This document shows positions 19,516 through 29,959 of a DNA stretch of 64,000 bases, piece by piece. This DNA comes from Neoactinobaculum massilliense. Its GTDB lineage: Bacteria; Actinomycetota; Actinomycetes; Actinomycetales; Actinomycetaceae. Location of the stretch: NCBI RefSeq assembly GCF_900604955.1, contig NZ_UWPE01000001.1:620001-684000 (forward strand), given 5' to 3'. Positions within the stretch are counted from its first letter, which is position 1. Each line of letters opens with the position of its first letter. Made by a program: the position numbers and the translations under genes. The notes beneath the pieces were generated by a model that did not search any database, was not told where the DNA came from, and saw only the letters and a program-made list of their open reading frames with translations.

Positions 19516-20637
19516 TTACTCCTCCTCCACATCGCCCACGGCGCCCTCGAAGGCGTCACGCAGCGCCGCGGCAAGTCGAATCGAATCATGCCGTGCGGGT
19601 TCACCGCGCATACTCACCTGCCGCAGCATAAGCGTGGCGCCCAGTTGCTCGGCCGCGGTTGTTACGGCGTCGATATCCCCCACCGCCGCAGGATCGGCTA
19701 TGACGACGTCGACGCCGAGGTCGGGCGCGTACTGGTGGAAGGAACGGAGGTGGCCGGCCGCGTCCATGCCCTTCGTTTCCCAATCCGAGCACAGGTTAAG
19801 TACCAGCGCCTTGCGGGCGCGCGTGGTGCGTAGAGCGTGCTGAATCTCCGGAACCATGAGGTGCGGAATGACGGAGGTGTACCAGGAGCCGGGGCCGAAT
19901 ACGGCCCAGTCCGCGTGCTCGATGGCCTCCAGCGTCTCGGGAACAGCCGGCGGATCCTCGGGAAAAATGCGGACGCGCTCCACGCGGCCCTCAGCCGTTG
20001 CCACGGCCACCTGGCCGCGCACGACTGTGTGGACGCCATTATTGTCCACGTCCGCCTCCACCGTGAGCGGAATGGCGGCCATGGGCAGCACGCGGCCCGT
20101 CACCTTGAGCAGACGCCCCACCCAGTCCAGGCTGGCTACGGTGTCCCCCAGTTCCTCCCACAGGGCCACAATGAGGAGATTACCCAGCGAATGGCCGTTA
20201 AGCGGTCCGTTCGAGGTAAATCGATGCTGAAGCACGTCCCGCCAGATAAGGCCCCACTCGCCATCCTCCGTGAGCGCAGCCAGTGCCATGCGCAGGTCCC
20301 CGGGCGGGATCACGTCAAATTCTTTACGCAGCCGTCCCGAGGAACCACCGTCATCGGCGACCGTCACGACGGCGACGATATTGCGGGTGAGGACCCGCAG
20401 CGCGGACAGGGTGGCGTAGAGCCCGTGTCCCCCGCCGAATGCGACCACGCGTGGTCCGCGCGCACCACGGCCCAGGAACGTCGGTTCCACGCCCAGATGC
20501 GGCCCGCTACTCACCTGCGCATCCGTCCAAGGATCCGCGGCGGTAGGAGGAACCCCGGGAATAGCAGGCGTAGGAACCCGGTGTTTCGCCGCGCTTCCTC
20601 CTTTTTCGCGTTTCGCCGCGGTCTGTTGTTCGCGCAT
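19516..20637 (-). CDS. yvcK: YvcK/CofD-like gluconeogenesis factor
   Basis: YvcK (UPF0052) binds UDP-sugars and is needed for growth on gluconeogenic substrates and for normal cell-wall synthesis in Bacillus and mycobacteria. The 373-residue protein has the N-terminal nucleotide-binding signature FGGGHGLYATLSALR, then VADDGGSSGRLRKEF, and NGHSLGNLLIVAL. The ATG at 20637 overlaps the rapZ stop by one base (TAATG), which decides the start against a 37-residue longer frame inside rapZ. An unconserved N-terminal stretch of about 60 residues precedes the core. Confidence 0.93.
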   Translation of the reverse strand: MREQQTAAKREKGGSAAKHRVPTPAIPGVPPTAADPWTDAQVSSGPHLGVEPTFLGRGARGPRVVAFGGGHGLYATLSALRVLTRNIVAVVTVADDGGSSGRLRKEFDVIPPGDLRMALAALTEDGEWGLIWRDVLQHRFTSNGPLNGHSLGNLLIVALWEELGDTVASLDWVGRLLKVTGRVLPMAAIPLTVEADVDNNGVHTVVRGQVAVATAEGRVERVRIFPEDPPAVPETLEAIEHADWAVFGPGSWYTSVIPHLMVPEIQHALRTTRARKALVLNLCSDWETKGMDAAGHLRSFHQYAPDLGVDVVIADPAAVGDIDAVTTAAEQLGATLMLRQVSMRGEPARHDSIRLAAALRDAFEGAVGDVEEE

Positions 20638-21581
20638 TACTCGCGCCCCAGGTCCCGATGAATAGTGCGCACGTTGTGCCCGCGGCTGCGCAGATACTCG
20701 GAGATCGCATTGGCGATGGCAACCGAGCGGTGCTGCCCGCCCGTGCACCCAATGACGATGGAGGTAAATGGCTTCATTTCGCGCTGATAGCCGGCCAGCA
20801 CCGAGTCCATGAGATGACCATACTGCTCCACAAACTCACGTGCCCCCGGCTGGGCCAGCACGTAGTCTGCCACCGGGGCATCATTCCCGTTGAGGTGCCG
20901 CAATTCCGTCACCCAGTACGGGTTCGGTAGGAAGCGCACATCCGCCACGTTGTCCGCATCCAGTGGAATACCGTACTTGAATCCGAATGAGGTGACCGTC
21001 ACGCGCGGGGCGGCGGCGTCCTCCCCCACCAGTGTGCGTACCTTCCGCGCCAAATCATGGACGGATAGACCCGTCGTGTTAATGACGTAGTCCGCACGCC
21101 GCGCCAGATCCGCGAGAATTGCGCGTTCCTTGACAATGCCATCCAGGAGACGACCATCCCCCTGCAGCGGGTGCGGCCGGCGCACACTCTCGTAGCGGCG
21201 CACCAGCTCTTCATCCGAGGCATCGAGGAAAATGATCCGGTAGGCAATACCGCCGGTCTTGAGCTCGTGGAGGGCATCCACCAGCTCCGCGAAGAACTCC
21301 CGCCCGCGCACATCCACCACCACGGCCAGGCGGTTAACCCCACCGTCCGGAGTGATAAGGCCGGCCAGCGCCCGGATAAGCCGCGGCGGAATATTGTCCA
21401 CCACGTACCAGCCCAGATCCTCAAGTGTGGCTGCGGTGCGGGAGCGGCCGGCGCCGGACATACCGGTCACAATGAGCACTTCCGGCACATTGGGCACAAT
21501 TGGCGTGGCAGCCTCATCTTTGGCCACCACGGCGGGGATATTGGCCGTGGCCGACGGATCATAACGGCGAGTTTCACTCAT
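20637..21581 (-). CDS. rapZ: RapZ/YvcJ-type nucleotide-binding protein
   Basis: A 314-residue P-loop protein of the RapZ/YvcJ family. It has a P-loop TGMSGAGRS near residue 40, with Arg in place of the usual Lys, and the C-terminal signature IGCTGGQHRSVAIAN. In E. coli RapZ is an RNA adaptor that controls GlmZ and thus glucosamine-6-phosphate synthase; the actinobacterial role is less clear and may involve cell-envelope precursors. It lies 42 bases after uvrC and overlaps yvcK, so rapZ-yvcK-whiA are one unit. CAAGAT six bases before the ATG could be a weak -10. Confidence 0.93.
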   Translation of the reverse strand: MSETRRYDPSATANIPAVVAKDEAATPIVPNVPEVLIVTGMSGAGRSRTAATLEDLGWYVVDNIPPRLIRALAGLITPDGGVNRLAVVVDVRGREFFAELVDALHELKTGGIAYRIIFLDASDEELVRRYESVRRPHPLQGDGRLLDGIVKERAILADLARRADYVINTTGLSVHDLARKVRTLVGEDAAAPRVTVTSFGFKYGIPLDADNVADVRFLPNPYWVTELRHLNGNDAPVADYVLAQPGAREFVEQYGHLMDSVLAGYQREMKPFTSIVIGCTGGQHRSVAIANAISEYLRSRGHNVRTIHRDLGRE

Positions 21582-21623
21582 GGGGCCATCTTGCCACAGG
21601 CACCACGCGGTGAGCGGGCGGCG

Positions 21624-23717
21624 CTAAGCCCGCGGCTGCCCGGGCGTGGTATCGGAAATCTCCGGCGAGGAAGCATCCTGACCGGGCTGACTTGACGTCT
21701 CTGCATGAAATGCCCGATATACGGTGTCCGCCAGCTTGGGGCCGATACCTTCCACCGCCTCCAAGTCCGCACGGTCCGCCTGCCGAATTCTGGCCAGTGA
21801 ACCAAGAGCCTTCAGTAGGGCCTTTTGCTTAGCCGGGCCCAGACCCGGGATGGAATCAAGCGCCGAGCGCGTCATATTCTCCCCGCGCTTCTTGCGGTGG
21901 AACATAATCGCGAAACGATGGGACTCGTCGCGCAGCTGCTGAAGTAGCCGGAGCGCCGGCGAGGTGCGCGGAAAAATCACCGGGAATTCCTCGCCGGGGA
22001 TCCACACTTCTTCCAGGCGCTTGGCAAGGCCCACAATTTGCACGTCCGCGTGGAGTTCGTCTACCACCTTTTGGGCGGCGTTCACCTGCGGTAGGCCACC
22101 GTCCACCACAATGAGGTCCGGGTGATAGGCGAAGCGCCGCGGCCGCGAACTGGATTCATCGGCGCCCCGTGCGTGCAGCTCCGCGGCGCGGGCCACGTCC
22201 TCTTCACCGCCGGCGTCACTGGCCGCGGCGTCGTCGTCCTTTAAGCGCGAGAGCCTACGCCGCAACACCTCATCCATGGCCGCCGTATCGTCCGGAACAC
22301 CGTGTCCCTCCGGACCGCGCACGATGTAGTGACGGTAATCCGCTTTCTTTTTCAGCCCGTCCTCAAATACCACCATCGAACCCACCTGCTGATTTCCCTG
22401 GGTGTGGGAGATGTCGTAGCCCTCGATCCGGAGCGGGGCACGCGGCAGATCCAGTCCATCCCGCAGTTCCTCAAGCGCCTGCGTCCGCACGGTCATATCC
22501 TGCGCGCGAGCCAACTTGTTGCGCTGGAAAGCCTGCCGCGCATTCTCGTGCACAATTTCCGCCAGATGGGCCTTCTTGCCACGCTGGGGACGCTTGAGGC
22601 GCACCGGTCCGCCACGCCGATCCGAAAGCCACCGTTCCATCGCGGCCCGGTCCGTGGGAAACTCCGGCACCCAGATCTCCGCCGGAATCGCGCCGGTGGG
22701 CACATGATCCCGATCATCCACCGCATTACCCGCCTCCACCGTACGATCCCCCTGGGTGCCCACGCCCCGATAGGCGTCATACGCCGGATCGCCGTATACG
22801 TGCAGGAGTAGCTGGTTGACCACCTCCGCCGGGGAGGTACCGTCTGTTTCGCTCACCCAGCCGCGCTGCCCGCGGATACGGCCCCCACGCACGAAGAACA
22901 ACTGCACGGAGGCGTCAATCTCATCGGCCTCAAGGCCCACCACGTCCGTGTTGAGATTGCCCTCAAATACCACGTCATTACGCTGTACGGCTGTTTCCAG
23001 CGCCTTCACTTCATCGCGTAGCTTCGCCGCGCGTTCGAAATCCTCCTGCGCGGCGGCCAGGCGCATCTGCCGTTTCTTGGCATTAATGATCGTGGAACCG
23101 TCCGAATCCATGAAGTCCACGAACGCCTGGCACTGTTCCCGGTTGTAAGCCTCGCTCACACGCCCGGCACAGATCCCGTTACACAGCCCAATGTGCGTAT
23201 TAAAACAGGGTCTCCCAGAGCGGCGCGCCTGCTTGAACTGCGCATCCGTGCACCCGCGCATGTGAAACACGGGGCGCAGCGAATCCAGGGTCTGCCGGAT
23301 CGCCCACACCTTCGTAAACGGACCGAAATAAACGGAATCGCGGCGATGCTTCTCCCGGGTGATATACGGGCGCGGATACCGCGATCCCATGGATACCGCT
23401 AGGTACGGATAGGACTTATTGTCCCGGAACATCACATTAAACGGCGGTTCCAGCTGCTTAATGAGCGAATACTCCAGCGTGAGTGCTTCAATTTCGGAGC
23501 CTACCACCACCCACACCACGTGAGTGGCTGAAAAAACCATTTTCCGGATACGCGGAATCAGGTTTTCGGGGGGCTGGAAATAGTTGGCCAGCCGTTGGCG
23601 CAGGTTTTTCGCCTTCCCCACGTAGAGCACGCGCTCTTCGGCATCGAGAAAACGATAGACGCCCGGGTCCGTGGGGATGGTGCCCTGTGGCGGCCGGTAG
23701 GACTGCGGATCGGCCAC
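21624..23717 (-). CDS. uvrC: Excinuclease ABC subunit C
   Basis: UvrC makes both incisions in nucleotide excision repair. The 697-residue protein has an N-terminal GIY-YIG domain (GVYRFLD...VLYVGKAKNLRQRL), a Cys-rich segment, a UVR domain, an RNase H-like endonuclease domain (IEGYDISHTQGNQQVGSMVVFEDG, shown in part) and C-terminal tandem HhH motifs. The start is a GTG that directly follows the uvrA stop, so uvrA and uvrC are co-translated, and uvrC should share the SOS control of uvrA. The region near residues 495-520 is an acidic insert. Confidence 0.96.
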   Translation of the reverse strand: MADPQSYRPPQGTIPTDPGVYRFLDAEERVLYVGKAKNLRQRLANYFQPPENLIPRIRKMVFSATHVVWVVVGSEIEALTLEYSLIKQLEPPFNVMFRDNKSYPYLAVSMGSRYPRPYITREKHRRDSVYFGPFTKVWAIRQTLDSLRPVFHMRGCTDAQFKQARRSGRPCFNTHIGLCNGICAGRVSEAYNREQCQAFVDFMDSDGSTIINAKKRQMRLAAAQEDFERAAKLRDEVKALETAVQRNDVVFEGNLNTDVVGLEADEIDASVQLFFVRGGRIRGQRGWVSETDGTSPAEVVNQLLLHVYGDPAYDAYRGVGTQGDRTVEAGNAVDDRDHVPTGAIPAEIWVPEFPTDRAAMERWLSDRRGGPVRLKRPQRGKKAHLAEIVHENARQAFQRNKLARAQDMTVRTQALEELRDGLDLPRAPLRIEGYDISHTQGNQQVGSMVVFEDGLKKKADYRHYIVRGPEGHGVPDDTAAMDEVLRRRLSRLKDDDAAASDAGGEEDVARAAELHARGADESSSRPRRFAYHPDLIVVDGGLPQVNAAQKVVDELHADVQIVGLAKRLEEVWIPGEEFPVIFPRTSPALRLLQQLRDESHRFAIMFHRKKRGENMTRSALDSIPGLGPAKQKALLKALGSLARIRQADRADLEAVEGIGPKLADTVYRAFHAETSSQPGQDASSPEISDTTPGQPRA

Positions 23718-26561
23718 CTAGGCACGCCCTCCCTTCAGCATCTCCGCCAGGTAGTGCCCCGTGTAGGAGTCCGGCACCTTCGCCACCTGTTCCGGCGTGC
23801 CCGTGGCCACCACGGTGCCGCCGCCGTTACCACCCTCCGGCCCCATGTCAATAATCCAGTCCGCGCACTTAATAACGTCCAGATTATGCTCGATCACAAT
23901 CACCGTATTGCCCTGCTCCACAAGGCCTTGAAGCACCAGGAGCAGCTTGCGGATGTCCTCAAAATGCAGCCCCGTGGTGGGTTCGTCGAGGATATATACG
24001 GAGCGGCCCCGCGTCCGGCGGTGAAGTTCGGAGGCTAGCTTGACGCGCTGTGCCTCGCCTCCGGAGAGCGTGGTGGCGGATTGCCCCAGCCGCACGTATC
24101 CCAGGCCCACCTGTTCCAGCGTGGCCAGGTAGCGGGTGATGGACTGCACCGGCTCGAAGAACTCCCGCGCCTCATGAATGGTCATGCCCAGCACTTCGGA
24201 GACGTTCTTGCCCTTGTAGTGCACCTCCAGTGTTTCGCGGTTGTACCGCGCACCATGGCACACCTCGCAGGGAACGTACACATCCGGTAGGAAATTCATT
24301 TCGATCTTGATGGTGCCGTCACCCTTGCAGTTCTCGCAGCGACCGCCCTTCGTGTTGAAGGAGAAGCGGCCCGGCCCATAGCCGCGCACCTTCGCTTCAG
24401 GGGTCTCGGCGAAAATGTTGCGCACCTTGTCCCATAGACCCGTATAGGTGGCCGGGTTGGAGCGCGGTGTCCGGCCAATGGGTGACTGGTCAACGTGCAC
24501 CACCTTGTCCAGGTCCTCAGGCACCTCCACACTCCGATGCTTACCCGGCACCAGTCGGGCTCGATTCAGCTGATTGGCGAGCGCGCGGTAGAGAATCTGA
24601 TTGACCAGGGTGGACTTGCCCGAGCCGGATACGCCGGTCACGGCAATAAAAGTGCCCACGGGGAATTTCACCGTAATGTTTTTAAGATTGTTCTCCGCCG
24701 CTCCACGCACGACAATCTGCCGCTTCGTGTCCCGCTTACGGCGTTTCGCGGGAACGGCAATGGCGCGGCGCCCAGCCAGGTAATCCCCGGTGACCGAATC
24801 TTTGCACTCGATCAACCCGGCCACGTCTCCGGCGTAGACAATCTGGCCGCCCAGTTCACCCGCACCCGGGCCCACATCCACCACATAATCGGCGCTGCGA
24901 ATGGTGTCCTCGTCATGCTCGACCACCAGCAGGGTGTTCCCGAGGTCCCGCAACTTTTTGAGGGTGGCAAGCAGCTTGTCGTTATCGCGCTGATGCAGCC
25001 CAATGGAGGGTTCGTCCAGCACATAGAGCACGCCCACCAGCCCCGAACCAATCTGGGTGGCAAGGCGAATACGCTGCGCCTCCCCTCCCGAGAGCGTGGA
25101 CGCCGAGCGCGCCAAGGTGAGATAGGAGAGCCCCACGTCCTCAAGGAAGTGCATACGAATCTTGACTTCCTTTAGCACCTGCGCGGCGATCTGCGCCTGC
25201 CGGGAATCGAGGGTCACGGTTTCAAGGAAACGGGTGGCCTCGTCGATGGGTAGCCGCGTGAGCTCGTCAATGTTCAGTTCTCCGAGCCGCACGGCCAGTA
25301 CTTCGGGCTTGAGGCGCGCGCCGTGGCAGACCGTGCAGGGTACCTCCCGCATGTAGCCCTCATAGCGCTGCTTCGACCAGTCCGATTCGGTCTCTGCCCG
25401 CTTGCGCTGCACGTAGTTGAACACGCCCTCAAATCCCGTGGAGTAGGTGCGCATTTTTCCCCACCGGTTGCGGTACTTGACCTGCACCTCGTAGTTGGAG
25501 CCGTGCAGCAGTGCGTCCCGGGCGCGCTTGGGTAGGGCCTTCCACGGTGTGTCGACGTCGAAGCCGAGCTCTTCCCCCAGCGCCTCCATCTGACGGGTAA
25601 AGAAGTCACGATGCCCGGTCCAGGGCGCAATCGCGCCATCCCGGAGGGTTTTCGTGGGGTCAGGAACCACCAGGTCCTCGGCCACCTCCAGCTTGGACCC
25701 GATACCGTCGCAGGCCGGGCAGGCGCCGTAGGGAGCGTTAAAAGAGAACGTACGCGGCTGGATTTCCTCGAGAGCCAGCGGGTGGCCGTTAGGACACGCA
25801 CGCTGCTCGGAGAAACGCCGCTGCCGCTCCGGATCGCCGGGATCCCTGTCCGGCAGCTCCACCACCAGGCCCTTGGAAAGCCGGAGCGCCTGCTCCACCG
25901 AATCCGTGAGTCGGGTACGAATACCATCGCGGATCACCATGCGGTCCACCACCACATCGATGGAGTGCCGCAGCTTCTTATCCAGCTTGGGCGCCTCATC
26001 GAGACGCACAATCTCCGAGTCCACGCGTGCTCGCGTGAAGCCCTCGGTGCGCAGATCGTTAAATAGTTCGGTGTACTCGCCTTTGCGGTCCCGGATCATG
26101 GGTGCGAGAACCAGGAACCGGGTGCCTTCCGGATAGGCGAGTACGGCATCCACGATCTGCTGTGCGCTCTGCGCCTGAATTCGTGCACCGCAGACGGGGC
26201 AATACTGAATACCGGCACGCGCGTAGAGCACGCGCAGGTAGTCATAGACTTCGGTCACCGTCCCCACCGTGGAGCGCGGGTTGTGATTCGTAGATTTCTG
26301 ATCGATCGCCACGGCGGGTGAGAGTCCCTCGATGAGGTCCACATCCGGCTTATCCATCTGCCCGAGGAACATGCGCGCATACGAGGAGAGTGATTCCACA
26401 TAACGCCGCTGTCCCTCGGCAAAAATAGTGTCAAATGCCAGCGACGATTTTCCCGATCCGGACAATCCGGTGAATACGGCGAGCGTATTGCGAGGGATTT
26501 CCAGCGACACGTCCTGGAGATTGTTCTCTCGAGCGCCCTTAACGCGAATCACATCATTCAC
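23718..26561 (-). CDS. uvrA: Excinuclease ABC subunit A
   Basis: UvrA is the damage-recognition ATPase of nucleotide excision repair. The 947-residue protein has two ABC modules: Walker [10 protein letters not shown] near residues 32-40 and a second GVSGSGKST near residue 640. Both have LSGGEAQR signatures, and there are zinc-binding CPVC, CPAC, CENC and CEVC pairs. I chose the GTG at 26561 (family N-terminus [14 protein letters not shown]). TAAAGT lies seven bases upstream and no Shine-Dalgarno is seen, so the mRNA is probably leaderless. A perfect LexA-type palindrome lies at 26580-26595, just upstream of this -10. Confidence 0.96.
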   Translation of the reverse strand: MNDVIRVKGARENNLQDVSLEIPRNTLAVFTGLSGSGKSSLAFDTIFAEGQRRYVESLSSYARMFLGQMDKPDVDLIEGLSPAVAIDQKSTNHNPRSTVGTVTEVYDYLRVLYARAGIQYCPVCGARIQAQSAQQIVDAVLAYPEGTRFLVLAPMIRDRKGEYTELFNDLRTEGFTRARVDSEIVRLDEAPKLDKKLRHSIDVVVDRMVIRDGIRTRLTDSVEQALRLSKGLVVELPDRDPGDPERQRRFSEQRACPNGHPLALEEIQPRTFSFNAPYGACPACDGIGSKLEVAEDLVVPDPTKTLRDGAIAPWTGHRDFFTRQMEALGEELGFDVDTPWKALPKRARDALLHGSNYEVQVKYRNRWGKMRTYSTGFEGVFNYVQRKRAETESDWSKQRYEGYMREVPCTVCHGARLKPEVLAVRLGELNIDELTRLPIDEATRFLETVTLDSRQAQIAAQVLKEVKIRMHFLEDVGLSYLTLARSASTLSGGEAQRIRLATQIGSGLVGVLYVLDEPSIGLHQRDNDKLLATLKKLRDLGNTLLVVEHDEDTIRSADYVVDVGPGAGELGGQIVYAGDVAGLIECKDSVTGDYLAGRRAIAVPAKRRKRDTKRQIVVRGAAENNLKNITVKFPVGTFIAVTGVSGSGKSTLVNQILYRALANQLNRARLVPGKHRSVEVPEDLDKVVHVDQSPIGRTPRSNPATYTGLWDKVRNIFAETPEAKVRGYGPGRFSFNTKGGRCENCKGDGTIKIEMNFLPDVYVPCEVCHGARYNRETLEVHYKGKNVSEVLGMTIHEAREFFEPVQSITRYLATLEQVGLGYVRLGQSATTLSGGEAQRVKLASELHRRTRGRSVYILDEPTTGLHFEDIRKLLLVLQGLVEQGNTVIVIEHNLDVIKCADWIIDMGPEGGNGGGTVVATGTPEQVAKVPDSYTGHYLAEMLKGGRA

Positions 26562-26568
26562 GCCGGAC

Positions 26569-26574
26569 ACTTTA
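26569..26574 (-). promoter_or_regulatory. Putative -10 (TAAAGT) of uvrA
   Basis: TAAAGT on the minus strand lies seven bases before the chosen uvrA GTG. It fits an actinobacterial TANNNT -10 for a leaderless transcript. The LexA box lies five bases upstream, in the spacer or -35 zone. Confidence 0.55.
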
Positions 26575-26579
26575 CACAA

Positions 26580-26595
26580 CCGAACAGTTGTTCGG
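26580..26595. promoter_or_regulatory. LexA (SOS) box upstream of uvrA
   Basis: CCGAACAGTTGTTCGG is a perfect inverted repeat of six bases around a four-base centre. It matches the Gram-positive LexA operator core GAAC-N4-GTTC. It is placed directly before the uvrA -10, where LexA binding would block RNA polymerase. Confidence 0.85.
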
Positions 26596-26689
26596 CATTC
26601 CGAGGCTCACCGTCACCGTCTTGCGTGAGAAGCCCGACGACGCCGAACGCGAGCGTACTAACTACGCGCGCGCCCACGACGTCGTCGCG

Positions 26690-27712
26690 CTACTTCTCCG
26701 TGGAGCGCTGCTTAAGCCACGACGCCACAACCGTAATCACCAGGACCACCATGATGACCGCCAGTGAACTGAGCGGGCTAAACGCGGGGATAACCGTCAG
26801 CCAGCCGTAGGCATGGCATGCCTCGACCACCAGTTTCAGGCCGATGAAACCGAGGATAACGGCGAGTCCGTAATGCAGGTACACGAGACGGTTGAGCAGT
26901 CCATCCACCAGGAAGAACATTTGCCGAAGCCCCATGAGCGCGAATGCGTTGGCCGCGAAAATGATGAGCGGCTGCTGGGTGAGGCCAAAGGAGGCCGGGA
27001 TGGAATCGAGGGCGAACATGAGATCCGCGCCGCCGATCGCCATGATGCAGAGAATGTAGGGGGTGAGCTCTTTCCGCCCCGTCGCCGGGTTGAGGGTGCG
27101 CGCACTGTCGTCGGTAAAGTGGTCGGCCACCGGGTAAAAACGGCGCACCAGCTTTACAAAACCGTTCTCGTTGTGCGTTGTTTCTTCGGTTTCCTCCTCC
27201 TCGCCGGTACCCTCCCGCGCCTGCTTGATGGCCGTGTAAATAAGGAAAGCAGCGAAGATAAAGAAGACCCAGGAGAAGCGGGCAATGAGCGCGGCGCCGG
27301 CCAGAATGAACACCAGGCGGAGCAGGAGCGCGATAATGATGCCCCAGAACAGCACCTTTTGTTCATATTTCCGGGGCACCGCGAAGGAGCCCATGATGAT
27401 AATGAACACGAAAATGTTGTCCACGGACAGCGAAAGCTCCGTGAAGTAGGACGAGTAGAACTGGACGCCAAATTCGGGAGCATGCTGCCACATCAGATAC
27501 AGGCCCAGTACCAGCGCCAACGCCACGTAGAATCCGAGCCAGCCGGCGCTTTCCTTCATGGACGGTTCGTGCGGCTTACGCACGTGCGATACCAGATCAA
27601 ATCCAAGCAGACCGATCACCACAACGGCCAGGATGCCCCACTCAAGAGGATGCACCGCCATTTGGGCGGCCGACGCCGCGGACACAGTGCCCGCCATAAG
27701 TACAGAGTTCAA
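26690..27712 (-). CDS. TerC-family membrane protein, Mn2+-riboswitch controlled
   Basis: A 340-residue integral membrane protein of the TerC/Alx family with about nine hydrophobic segments. The two family hallmarks with membrane acidic residues are present: LSVDNIFVFIIIMGSF near residue 95 and GGADLMFALDSIPA near residue 230. An acidic loop (EGTGEEEETEE) lies in the middle. TerC/Alx relatives handle Mn2+ efflux or metallation of exported proteins, and a yybP-ykoY riboswitch in the leader supports a manganese role here. The start is a TTG with GGAGG five bases upstream; the next ATG, five codons in, has no ribosome-binding site. It lies between uvrB and uvrA but has its own control. Confidence 0.9.
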   Translation of the reverse strand: MNSVLMAGTVSAASAAQMAVHPLEWGILAVVVIGLLGFDLVSHVRKPHEPSMKESAGWLGFYVALALVLGLYLMWQHAPEFGVQFYSSYFTELSLSVDNIFVFIIIMGSFAVPRKYEQKVLFWGIIIALLLRLVFILAGAALIARFSWVFFIFAAFLIYTAIKQAREGTGEEEETEETTHNENGFVKLVRRFYPVADHFTDDSARTLNPATGRKELTPYILCIMAIGGADLMFALDSIPASFGLTQQPLIIFAANAFALMGLRQMFFLVDGLLNRLVYLHYGLAVILGFIGLKLVVEACHAYGWLTVIPAFSPLSSLAVIMVVLVITVVASWLKQRSTEK

Positions 27713-27717
27713 GAGAT

Positions 27718-27742
27718 CCTCCGGTTGCTAATAGACCGGAGG
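27718..27742 (-). promoter_or_regulatory. Anti-Shine-Dalgarno hairpin of the terC leader
   Basis: On the minus strand CCTCCGGT (27742-27735) is perfectly complementary to ACCGGAGG (27725-27718), which contains the ribosome-binding site of the terC-family gene. The loop is nine bases. The same CCTCCGG is the 3' arm of riboswitch helix P1, so the two structures exclude each other. Confidence 0.8.
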
Positions 27743-27819
27743 TCTTCTCCGCCCCGTGGGCGATCCGCCCGGGCAGAGCCGTGATGACGAACGAATACTT
27801 ATGGAGTACTCCCCTCCGG
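27736..27819 (-). promoter_or_regulatory. yybP-ykoY manganese riboswitch aptamer
   Basis: The minus-strand leader contains CCGGAGG followed by the hallmark GGGGAGTA, and closes with AAGACC followed by CCTCCGG. The outer CCGGAGG/CCTCCGG arms form a 7-bp P1 helix. The GGGGAGUA and AAGACC elements match the conserved internal loops of the yybP-ykoY family, which binds Mn2+ and precedes alx/terC and mntP genes. Between them lies a GC-rich helical part (GGGCGGA/CGCCC). Recognition rests on motif and context, not on a covariance model. Confidence 0.85.
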
Positions 27820-27873
27820 AGGCGAGTCTATCCGCCCGGAGCTACGGATCACCTGGATGTGAGCAATTTCCGG

Positions 27874-29952
27874 CTACTTCTGCGCCTGCTGGGAGTGCCA
27901 CAGCTCCGATTTAAGATCCTTAATCTCATCGCGGTAGCGGGCAGCGAGCTCGAATTGAAGGTGATCAGACGCGGCGTGCATTTGTGCTTCCAGGTCCTCG
28001 ATCATCTTGCGCAGCTCGGCCCCGCCTTTGGCACGTGCAATCTCCGCCGCCGACGCGCGCCCCTTCGCGCTGTCCGGCTCCTGCCGGTAGCCGCCCTCCA
28101 GGAGCGTTTCCGTGTCCACGTCCTCCCGCGCCAGCATGTCCGTGACATCCGCGATCTTCTTGCGAAGTGGTTGCGGATCGATGCCGTGTTCCTTGTTGTA
28201 GGCGATTTGAATTTCACGACGCCGGTTTGTCTCGTCGATAGCCTGCTTCATGTTGGGGGTGATCGTGTCCCCGTACATGTGCACCTCTCCGGACACGTTT
28301 CGGGCCGCGCGGCCAATGGTCTGGATGAGCGAGGTGGTGGAACGCAAAAAGCCCTGCTTATCCGCGTCCAGAATCGCAACGAGCGACACCTCCGGGAGGT
28401 CCAGACCCTCACGAAGCAGATTGATGCCCACCAGAACGTCAAACTCGCCGAGTCGCAGCTCACGCAGCAATTCCACGCGCCGCAGGGTTTCGACGTCGGA
28501 ATGCATGTACTCCACCCGTACCCCGCGGTCCGCGAGGTAGTCCGTGAGGTCCTCGGCCATCTTCTTCGTGAGCGTGGTGACCAGGACGCGCTCGTTCTTC
28601 TCCGTTCGCTGACGGATCTCCTCCAGTAGATCGTCGATCTGGTGCTCGGTGGGTTTGACCTTGATGAGCGGATCCACCAGACCGGTGGGGCGGATAATCT
28701 GTTCCACATAGCCATCCGAACGCTCGCGCTCGTAATTGCCGGGCGTAGCGGACATGTAGACGGTCTGCCCCACGCGCGCCTCGAATTCGGCAAATTTCAG
28801 GGGACGGTTATCCATGGCGGAGGGCAGGCGGAACCCGTACTCGACGAGTGTGCGCTTGCGGGACATATCGCCCTCATACATGGCCCCAATTTGCGGCACG
28901 GTCACGTGGGACTCATCAAGAATGAGCAGGAAATCATCCGGGAAGTAATCCAGTAGCGTGTTTGGCGGCGTGCCCGGCCCGCGCCCGTCAATGTGCCGCG
29001 AATAGTTCTCGATGCCCGAGCACGTGCCAATATTGCGCATCATCTCCAGGTCATAGGTGGTGCGCATCTCCAAGCGCTGCGCCTCAAGGAGCTTGTTCTC
29101 ACTGCGCAATTCCGCCAGGCGCCCATCGAGCTCCTCCTCGATGGAATGGATGGCGCGTTCCATGCGCTCGGGGCCGGCAATGTAGTGCGACGCCGGGAAG
29201 ATGTGGGCCGTTTCCACCCGGTCTATTACCTCCCCCGTCAGGGGATGCAGGGTGGAGAGCGAATCTATTTCGTCCCCGAAGAACTCAATCCGAATGGCCA
29301 GCTCCTCATAAACGGGGATGATTTCCACCGTGTCCCCGCGCACCCGGAATGTGCCGCGAGTGAAGGCAATGTCATTGCGCGTGTACTGCATCCCCACGAA
29401 GGTGCGCAGTAGTTCATCCCGGTCCACCCGGTCCCCCACGGTGAGCTGGACCATTCGGTCCACGTACTCCTGCGGCGTGCCCAAACCATAGATGCAGGAA
29501 ACCGAGGCCACCACCACCGTGTCTCTGCGCGTCAGCAGCGAGTTTGTGGCCGAATGCCGCAGCCGCTCCACCTCGTCATTGATCGATGAATCTTTCTCAA
29601 TGAAGGTGTCCGTTTGCGGTACGTAGGCTTCCGGCTGGTAGTAGTCGTAGTAGGACACGAAGTACTCCACCGCATTGTGTGGGAGTAGCTCGCGGAATTC
29701 TGCCGCCATCTGCGCGGCCAGTGTTTTATTCGGTTCAATAATGAGCGTGGGGCGCTGCACCTGCTCCACCAGCCAGGCGGCCGTGGCGGATTTGCCGGTG
29801 CCCGTGGCACCCAGGAGCACAATGTCCTTCTCACCGTTGTTCAGGCGTTCGGTGAGTTCTTTGATGGCACGCGGCTGATCGCCGGACGGGGTGTAGTCCG
29901 TGATTACTTCGAAGGGGTTTTCCGCGCGCCGAATGTGAGTCTCGAGGGCCAT
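27874..29952 (-). CDS. uvrB: Excinuclease ABC subunit B
   Basis: UvrB is the helicase-like core of nucleotide excision repair that verifies damage and recruits UvrC. The 692-residue protein has the Walker [11 protein letters not shown] near residue 43, the beta-hairpin [20 protein letters not shown] near residue 92, helicase motifs with DESH, and a C-terminal UVR motif that binds UvrC. Two ATGs are possible (29961 and 29952). The second has TACGAT seven bases upstream and fits the leaderless pattern; no Shine-Dalgarno is seen for either. I see no LexA box here, unlike uvrA. Confidence 0.96.
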   Translation of the reverse strand: MALETHIRRAENPFEVITDYTPSGDQPRAIKELTERLNNGEKDIVLLGATGTGKSATAAWLVEQVQRPTLIIEPNKTLAAQMAAEFRELLPHNAVEYFVSYYDYYQPEAYVPQTDTFIEKDSSINDEVERLRHSATNSLLTRRDTVVVASVSCIYGLGTPQEYVDRMVQLTVGDRVDRDELLRTFVGMQYTRNDIAFTRGTFRVRGDTVEIIPVYEELAIRIEFFGDEIDSLSTLHPLTGEVIDRVETAHIFPASHYIAGPERMERAIHSIEEELDGRLAELRSENKLLEAQRLEMRTTYDLEMMRNIGTCSGIENYSRHIDGRGPGTPPNTLLDYFPDDFLLILDESHVTVPQIGAMYEGDMSRKRTLVEYGFRLPSAMDNRPLKFAEFEARVGQTVYMSATPGNYERERSDGYVEQIIRPTGLVDPLIKVKPTEHQIDDLLEEIRQRTEKNERVLVTTLTKKMAEDLTDYLADRGVRVEYMHSDVETLRRVELLRELRLGEFDVLVGINLLREGLDLPEVSLVAILDADKQGFLRSTTSLIQTIGRAARNVSGEVHMYGDTITPNMKQAIDETNRRREIQIAYNKEHGIDPQPLRKKIADVTDMLAREDVDTETLLEGGYRQEPDSAKGRASAAEIARAKGGAELRKMIEDLEAQMHAASDHLQFELAARYRDEIKDLKSELWHSQQAQK

Positions 29953-29959
29953 ACTGGCC

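Noticed and set aside
20638-20748. Thirty-seven-codon N-terminal extension of yvcK
   Set aside because: It lies within rapZ; the TAATG overlap gives a natural coupled start at 20637.
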